This document shows, one piece after another, positions 58,090 through 64,000 of a DNA stretch of 64,000 nucleotides. Source of the stretch: Polytrichum commune (Eukaryota > Streptophyta > Polytrichopsida > Polytrichales > Polytrichaceae); the NCBI GenBank assembly GCA_950295325.1, contig OX485805.1, positions 51,794,758 through 51,858,757 on the forward strand, given 5' to 3'. Position numbers and translations under genes: made by a program. Position 1 is the stretch's first letter. The number at the start of each line of letters is the position of its first letter. The notes below the pieces were generated by a model. That model was not told the origin of the DNA. It searched no databases and saw nothing but the letters and a program-made list of their open reading frames with translations.

Positions 58090-59440
58090 CCTAGCTTGCC
58101 CTCTGCTTACCAAAATGCCAAAATATCCTTCATGCGAATCTTATGGCCTTACACAAAGCACCACGTTACTCCACCCCCACCTTACAACCTACATTTGCAT
58201 TGACAACCTTGTCTTAATATACCTCCTAATGAATTACAAACACTCCGCCACTGCCCACATACATCACCCCGACAAATTTCTTCTATGTGACATCCTTAGA
58301 CAAATACGTTCTCATTCCCACCTAGTACATATCCTTAAAGTCTAATCGCACATTGGCATCCAAGGTGACCATGGGGTCGACAACCTCACCAAGTTCGGCG
58401 CCGAGCTCCCTTTGACACGCCCCACTACTTACATAGTGAAAACTTTTGGAAAGGCCCCATCCGGAACCTTTGTAGATAACTTCCCTCCTTCTACAAACAA
58501 CACGTCACGCAATAAATCACCCCCACCACTCAACCCTTCATAAATGAACCAACAATACCTCAATAGACCACAATTTTTCCAATACTTTTGGGAACAACCC
58601 TATCCATCCCAAATTCTTACATCGCTCAAAACACTCAAATTCAACAATGCTTAATGCATGGGTAAGTATGCAAACACCTTTTCTAGCCCATAAAATTCCC
58701 CTCTCCATTATGTCCCCCCCCCCCCCCCCCAAAGAGGAGTGTCCCACCTCGACACATGGCCCCATGTTACACCCACCCTATCCTCAAGGGCATGTAAGGG
58801 TCTCAAACATATTCAACAACGCTTATTCTCCCACAACCATACTCTTTGTACATGCCTAATTAATGGTAAATCTTCCTCTACTACCCCCAACAACAACACC
58901 GTCCTACATTGGCTATTCTTATGCATCCGCCTTTCCAGCCCATGCCTCTACCCATCCCGCCTTCTACCACACATTCTTCTCGTAAAAGGCCTCCAAACCC
59001 ACACCTTTTCCTTAGAGAACCCACTACCAATATCAAACTCCACTACATATAAATTCACCTACCACCATGATTGTTTTCATAAACAACCACACAACGGAAA
59101 TTGAACAAATACACCCCACTTAGTGTTGTCATCCCCGCTAACAATTGACAAATTCAATCAATTATCAACCTAATCGTCGGCTAACGAGGAGGAAATCATA
59201 CTTTCACTTTCAAAACCCTTATTGATCACTTCAAACTTCCACATATACACATAACAAAACAATGCAAACCCAACTACACACCATTGCCATCCGCTTCCGT
59301 TCTACCATCATCCTCAACAAACACAAACTTGAAACCAAGCCTCGCAATCCTCCCTAAAAATGCTCCTCCCACTATACCCCCTACTCCTCTCATCCTCAAT
59401 TGGGGAAGTTCCTACTTACGTCTTGCATGGTCCATTACAT
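58090..59440 (+). pseudogene. LINE 3' end: RNase H domain, zinc motif and C-terminal nuclease-like tail
   Basis: About 58115-58420 reads as an RNase H domain: TYICIDNLVLIYLLMNYKHS, then A-H-I-H-H-P-D-K-F-L-L, then HLVHILKV-stop-SHIGIQGDHGVDNLTKFGAE, the S-H-x-G and V-D-N-L-T-K-F motifs of the RNase H C-terminal half. After a broken linker (with a 17-C run at 58714-58730) a 121-codon open frame (58739-59104) carries DTWPHV, CKGLKHI, WLFLCIRL, R-L-L-P-H-I-L-L-V-K-G-L and TTYKFTYHHDCF. Pieces to about 59440 (HTIAIRFRSTIILNKHKLET) match the end of such proteins. Frame changes and stops show it is dead. A reverse transcriptase was not found. Family call by motif memory. Confidence 0.6.
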
Positions 59441-60562
59441 AGAGTCCACTACTGACAGGTTGCAATAGCCCACAAGTGAAGTGACTTGTCATTCACACTT
59501 GACTTCAATCGAGGCCAACAATTATAGCTATCTATCTTTCCTAACTACAATCCTTGCCATATCAGTCATACTAAACAATGTGCATTGCGATTCTTTTATG
59601 AAAAATTCTTAGTCCACCCTCCAAAATAAATTTCATTTTTCTCCCTCGAAACCCCAACATCATATTTGGATCTAGAAAACTCTATTATCTAGAAGAAAAA
59701 TCCTTACAATCGTGCATGTAGTAGGTTGATGTAGAGTTGTGTAAAGTCTTGGGATCAAACTTATGGTGAATCAATTTAAATGTGAGTTTGAGAGCGAATC
59801 CGTAAGGCCACCCAAGTTTTCTTAAGGCTGAATTGACATGCTCAAAAAGTGGTGTCGAGCTCTTACAAACCACCTTTCTAGCTTGTAGTTTGTCATGCTA
59901 AAATGAGTGTACCAAGCTAATTTGCACAAGTTGATCCAAAATTAAAGGTGATGGGTCACATGGGCAAACGGGGGACAAACCTTGTTTTAGATCCTTAAAT
60001 TATTGAGATTGAAAGAGAGGTCAAAAGGATCTTAGTCAGTATTCAAATTAAGGCTCCAACTCATGACATGCTAACAAATTCTTAATAGGAATTTCTGTCA
60101 CTAAGGTACTTTGCACGTCGCTTGTTCAATTCTTGGGGTATTTGGCCACCACTTATTGTAGTATTGTAGCATGTTCAACATTTTTACATGAACAATTTTG
60201 TGACCATGATATTACAACAGCTCTAATACATTATTTACTTTATCAAAGTCACCTTTGTAGAAAACCTCAAGTCAATTTTGGAATTTAGGCCGATGCCATC
60301 GTGTATTTACTTGAAGAACTGATTGGTAAGGGGTTTTGGCTCTTTCATTTTTCAGCCCAAGAACCTACCGGACAAAAGAGACTCATGACCCAAAAAACCT
60401 AAAACAAAATATCACACACAACAAAAACCTAAGGAGAGGAAATGTAAACAGAGATTGCATGCAAGGAATATCCGGGAATACTACGTTGAATAATGTCAGT
60501 CCCACATAACAAGCGTGTGTATCTGAATCATGTGAGGACCCAACAAAAACCGTATTCAATAC
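59441..60562. other. Non-coding stretch with a decayed MITE
   Basis: No gene. About 60470-60530 (GGGAATACTACGTTGAATAATGTCAGTCCCACATAAC, in pieces) is a degraded member of the two-bp-TSD MITE family. Confidence 0.4.
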
Positions 60563-61263
60563 AAGGTATGTGGGTGCTATTTGGTTCGTTTTTCATGTTC
60601 TCCAACATCTACCAATTAGACATAGGGTTGCTTTACATAAGGAGTCAAGGGCATTTGGGGTTCTGATATGTGTAAACATTTTTGTGTGATTTGTCTAATC
60701 CACTAAATCAAACCCAAAGCCTGTATACGATGGAGTCAAGGCCACTCCCTCAAATTCATATCCTAATGAGGTAGAATAATATTGTAATGCATTAAAGGCA
60801 AAAATTGACATAGCCCAAGGGAAGGGAATTGGGTTGGACCAAAATGAAAAGCAAATTTTCTTCCTTTGGGTCATGTTAGAGCTTCCTCCTTTTTTGGCCC
60901 AAGTCAATGTTTCATGTGAATTGGCTTATGCCTCGACCTCATGCAAAGCGGCCCTTACACAACAAAATTCATGTTGCATTAGCATATCTATAACGAAACA
61001 TTTGCAAAAACTAGATTGAAAATCAAACCTCTCCTGGTTCAATTATAGAAATGCATGTTTGTTGATTTCTTGCTTGGATACATAGGTCCTCTCAATTATG
61101 TTCATTGTTGAGTATAGAGTATTGTTAATATTTGAAGACGTAGTCCAATCTCTTTTAAACATGTGTCTTTATGATGTTTGTTCTCTGATCCTCACTGAAC
61201 CACATACTAATCAAATATAGGGGTCCAATCAAGAAAATGAGCCACTTAAGACCAATCTATCTT
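60563..61263 (+). mobile_element. Dispersed element family A, copy with internal insertion
   Basis: Starts AAGGTATGTGGGTGCTATTTGG and ends CACTTAAGACCAATCTATCTT. It is 701 bp, about 326 bp longer than uninterrupted copies. The extra DNA lies between CCAATTAGA (near 60620) and CTTACACAACAAAATTCATG (near 60955), where the other copies read straight on. The inserted segment has no recognised ends or gene. Confidence 0.65.
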
Positions 61264-61641
61264 GCAACCCGAGTTTTGCCAACTCGAGTTCTAACTTTGA
61301 ACCCCTTTATCAATTGAAAAACTACATATGAATTGAATAGATTGAGGGATTGGACTATGTGCTCAAAGATCGTCAACTTCTAGGTTTAGTTATCAACAAA
61401 TGTGGGACTCGTGATCTATATATAGAATCATCTACAAAGGACAAGGATCTTTAGCTAAGGGGTGTTTTGGACTTTAAGTTTTTTGGACATGGACCCTAAT
61501 GTAATTCACCCACCATAAAACAAAATCTAAGTGTGATCATCTTGTACTACAATATTTGTGTGTTTCATGCTATCCTAGAAGTTGAAGTGGACCAACCTAA
61601 GTTCAAGATTCATCACCCTTGCCGGGTTTACCTCAATATGT

Positions 61642-62400
61642 AAGGCATGTGGATGTTATTTGGTTGGCATTCTTTTAAATGTTTTCCAACTTCTACGGAT
61701 TAGATTTATACAATAGAACTTGTGTTACAACAAATCTACAATGATATATTAGCAAAAATTGGATTGAAAATTAGATTGATCATGATTTACTTATGCTTAT
61801 CAAAAGTGTAGGTTTGTTGGTTTTATAATTGAATACACATGTCCTTTCAATCGTGTTCACTATTGAGTGTGAAGTAGTTAACAAAGGGAAAGTGGCTTTG
61901 CCATGAGAAGGTTATGTTCTAAAATGACATATTTAAAGTGATTAATTTTAATCACTATTTTTCCTCATATTAAATTTGAAATTTCAATGAGCTTCCACTA
62001 AGCTTCCACTGAGCTTCACCAAACCTAATCTATCAAGTTCTAACATGCATAACCCATAATTTATTACCACTAAAAGGTAGTATCCACAATGCCTTTATCC
62101 CATGATATAAGACAAAGCCAATAAAATCCAAAGACACAATCCAACAATCTCTTTTAAACATGTGTCTTTATGGTTGATCCTCACCTAATCATGCACTAAT
62201 CAAATATACCCAACATTACTCAATGACGTGGGCCCTGATAATATAACAATGAGATGTTGGGAGTTCAATATGAATCTGAGTCTCCCTATGCAACTTTTCG
62301 AGCATCTCATTGTTATATATTGAGGACCCACAAAATGAGAGTTGTACGACGAGGAATGTTACATAGGGGTCCGATTGAGAAAAATAACCAAACATAATTC
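61642..62400 (+). mobile_element. Dispersed element family A, copy with two insertions
   Basis: Starts AAGGCATGTGGATGTTATTTGG. The family sequence is interrupted once around 61880-62140 (between GAGTGTGAAGTAGTTAA and AACAATCTCTTTTAAACATG) and again at 62209-62362 by a hairpin MITE, then resumes GGGGTCCGATTGAG. Confidence 0.6.
62209..62362. mobile_element. Nested hairpin MITE in a family A copy
   Basis: A 154-bp element with roughly 60-bp inverted arms, CAACATTACTC ... ATAACAATGAGATG versus CATCTCATTGTTATATATTGAGGACCCA ... GAATGTTAC (pieces). ATA flanks both sides (62206-62208, 62363-62365). The paralogous copy near 61212-61225 reads AATATAGGGGTCC without the insert, giving an in-window empty site. 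Confidence 0.8.
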
Positions 62401-63050
62401 CATTTTGGGAAGAAGTTGCCATTTGGGCTGTGGGGCGTGCAAACCAAATGTAATCGAGGGCCACTTCACACACAAGACTGAGGGTCCGTGACATGTGCAC
62501 TTCAAACACTCTCATTGGTGGAAAAGGTGGAGCTGGTTCAAGTTTGCTTCACACTATGCTTGAGGGACGAACAAAGTAAGTGAATGCAAGATGGATGTAA
62601 AATCTACATGGATTTCTATGTGGTATCAAATGGATCATATTTCATGGTCACTTGGTTTATTTTCAAAAACCACCTCTTGAAGATTGGCCTAACACAAAAC
62701 CGGAAGACCATGGCACTCCAAAATCTCACAACCAATGGTTTATTCTATTTCATCATGTGTGAGGACCCCGCATAAATGAAAATTCACTAAAATAACATTT
62801 GGTTGAGGGCCGGTCACAAATGAGTTCACACTACACTTGAGGGCCCGTGACCACCCTACATGATTCTGGAAGTGTCTTGGGACGGCCTTTGGATACTTCT
62901 TTTTGGGCTCTCACAATTTCACGGTCACGGCTCTTGGCTCGTGTGTGAAGTGGCCCTGAAAATAGGAGGAGAGGTTAAACTAAACCCAACCGAAGGAACC
63001 CCAAAGAAAATGCGAAAAACCGAAAAGAAAAAATCCAACTGACACAAAGC
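62401..63050. other. Stretch with one dispersed repeat
   Basis: 62525-62710 is a diverged copy of 22288-22450. GAGGGCC(G/C)GT-type motifs recur near 62470, 62810 and 62840. No gene recognised. Confidence 0.35.
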
Positions 63051-63504
63051 GGAAAGAAACGTAGAAGGAGCCCAAAAGAAAGCGGAAAGATGAGGAATTG
63101 GAAAGAAATGGGAGAGAGCGGAGGAGCTTGGTCGCAGTGGGAGGAAGGGCGGCAGAAGAATCAATCCCCACAAATCCTTGGCACACTCAGCAGCTCGCTG
63201 CTTCTTCCAGTCACTCATCAATTCTCTCTTTCTCTTCTCTTCGCGCCCCACCTCGCACTTGTTCTCTAAACCTTCTCAGATCATTCATTCCATCATCTTC
63301 AATCCAAAGGTATTTCGAAGGTTTCTGGAAAGGTTGACTCACGGAAATCTTGCGAAACCCACAACTTGGACCTTTACCTTCCCATCACCCAAGCCTAAGA
63401 AGTTGGAGTGTCGTGTGAGCTCGACAGCCAAAAGCTTGGTTCTGTCGTCTTGTGCAAATCTCAAAAGCTTTTGGTTGCGAGTTTTGGGTAAGTTAGTATA
63501 CTTC

Positions 63505-63516
63505 GGGGGGGGGGGG

Positions 63517-63553
<37 letters not shown>
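63505..63553 (+). repeat. G-run followed by (GA)n microsatellite
   Basis: Fifteen G residues run straight into about 17 GA repeats, inside the possible first intron. Confidence 0.95.
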
Positions 63554-63554
<1 letters not shown>

Positions 63555-63642
63555 AAAGCTTGCCTTTAACTTACTTCCTTATTGGTGTTGAGGAAGTAGT
63601 AGTGTTTGCGAAGTTTCATCACGAAAGGGTCCTGAAAGGAAG

Positions 63643-63724
63643 GAAGGTGAAGGGGTTGTTGTGAAGACGGAAGGCGAAGGGGTTGTTGTGAAGACGGAAG
63701 GTGAAAGGGTTGTTGTGAAGAAGG
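63643..63724 (+). repeat. 27-bp minisatellite, three copies
   Basis: GGTTGTTGTGAAGA recurs at 63654, 63681 and 63708. The period is a multiple of three and one frame reads as E-G-E-G-V-V-V-K-T repeats, but that frame has no ATG and is bounded by TGA codons. Confidence 0.85.
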
Positions 63725-64000
63725 AAGGAAAGCTTCAAGGAAGGCGATTAGATTGATTACTTCCAACTGTGTTGTTGACAGGGTTAAGCTTACTACCGAG
63801 GTTTGTTGATGTTTTGCCATGGGTAGGTAGCATCACCATCACCATCGTCATCATCAACATCTTCATGTGGCCTTCCTGAGCTCTGACCGGACCTGACCTT
63901 AGATTATCTTAAGCTGGAGCGGCGGATGTGAGTTATGTTATGTTGTGTTATGATATGATATGACCTCAGGGTTAAGCGTCAACTGGGTTGCCATGGGAAG

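Larger units (their letters stand above)
63090..64000 (+). promoter_or_regulatory. Possible 5' end of a gene running off the window
   Basis: Base composition shifts to GC-richer. About 63195-63300 is strongly CT-rich (CAATTCTCTCTTTCTCTTCTC), like a plant 5' leader. Good splice-donor-like sites follow (AAAGGTATTT near 63308; TTGGGTAAGTTAG near 63485), and an acceptor-like TTGTTGACAG ends at 63781. The first ATGs open only a 59-codon frame (63090-63269). An ATG at 63819 abuts GTAGGT, itself donor-like. No protein family can be named; a leader with an intron is one reading. Confidence 0.35.

Noticed and set aside
58714-58730. 17-C run as a functional signal
   Set aside because: Homopolymer tracts occur many times here; most likely slippage, and possibly of uncertain length in the assembly.
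63178-63591. 137-codon open frame whose N-terminus resembles a Ser/Arg-rich transit peptide
   Set aside because: It starts at TTG with no in-frame ATG upstream before a stop, and its end is translation of the G-run and GA repeat. Treated as leader or intron.
63566-63820. Minus-strand frame with LPSSQQP-type repeats
   Set aside because: It is the antisense of the 27-bp minisatellite.

Overview
This window looks like land-plant nuclear DNA (about 35-40% GC by eye) made almost entirely of transposon debris. No complete host gene can be defended. The plant assignment rests on a CACTA (En/Spm) remnant with DUF4218- and DUF4216-like segments, a PIF/Harbinger transposase pseudogene, a hAT dimerisation-domain fragment beside a plant-type leucine-rich-repeat receptor fragment, and many MITE-like dispersed repeats. 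The plant lineage cannot be determined. A LINE with RNase H and a CENP-B-type HTH fragment hint that it may not be a well-studied angiosperm, but that is only an inference.

Layout. 1-3 kb: right half of a decayed CACTA transposon. 3.6-15.3 kb: dense short elements, including a G-tract element with an 8-bp target-site duplication (TSD), a CACTA MITE, two hAT elements with perfect 8-bp TSDs, an array of small palindromes, and an element with GAGCAAG ends built from inward-facing tandem repeats. 17.05-18.74 kb: a hAT element with a perfect 8-bp TSD carrying both a hAT transposase tail and an LRR receptor gene fragment (transduplication). 20.2-26.8 kb: dispersed families B, A and E. 27.1-28.4 kb: a tandem array of about 270-bp units split by poly-C tracts, followed by a TATA-like site. 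28.9-35.3 kb: more inverted-repeat elements and a CENP-B-like transposase fragment. 35.3-35.8 kb: a 231-bp-arm hairpin. 36.2-37.5 kb: a young fold-back Mutator-like element with a 9-bp TSD. 38-45 kb: dispersed repeats and copies of a MITE family that duplicates 2 bp of variable sequence. 47.1-47.9 kb: PIF/Harbinger transposase pseudogene (minus strand). 48-55 kb: largely featureless AT-rich DNA. 54.9-55.7 kb: a 67-bp tandem repeat followed by a CCAAT/TATA promoter-like region. 56.8-59.4 kb: LINE remnants on the plus strand. 60.5-62.4 kb: two family A copies with nested insertions. 63.1-64.0 kb: GC-richer, CT-rich DNA with splice-like sites, possibly the 5' end of a gene running off the window.

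The genes here do not form a pathway. The record is one of successive insertion, capture and decay. Dispersed-family boundaries come from visual comparison of copies within the window and are approximate unless a TSD is stated.
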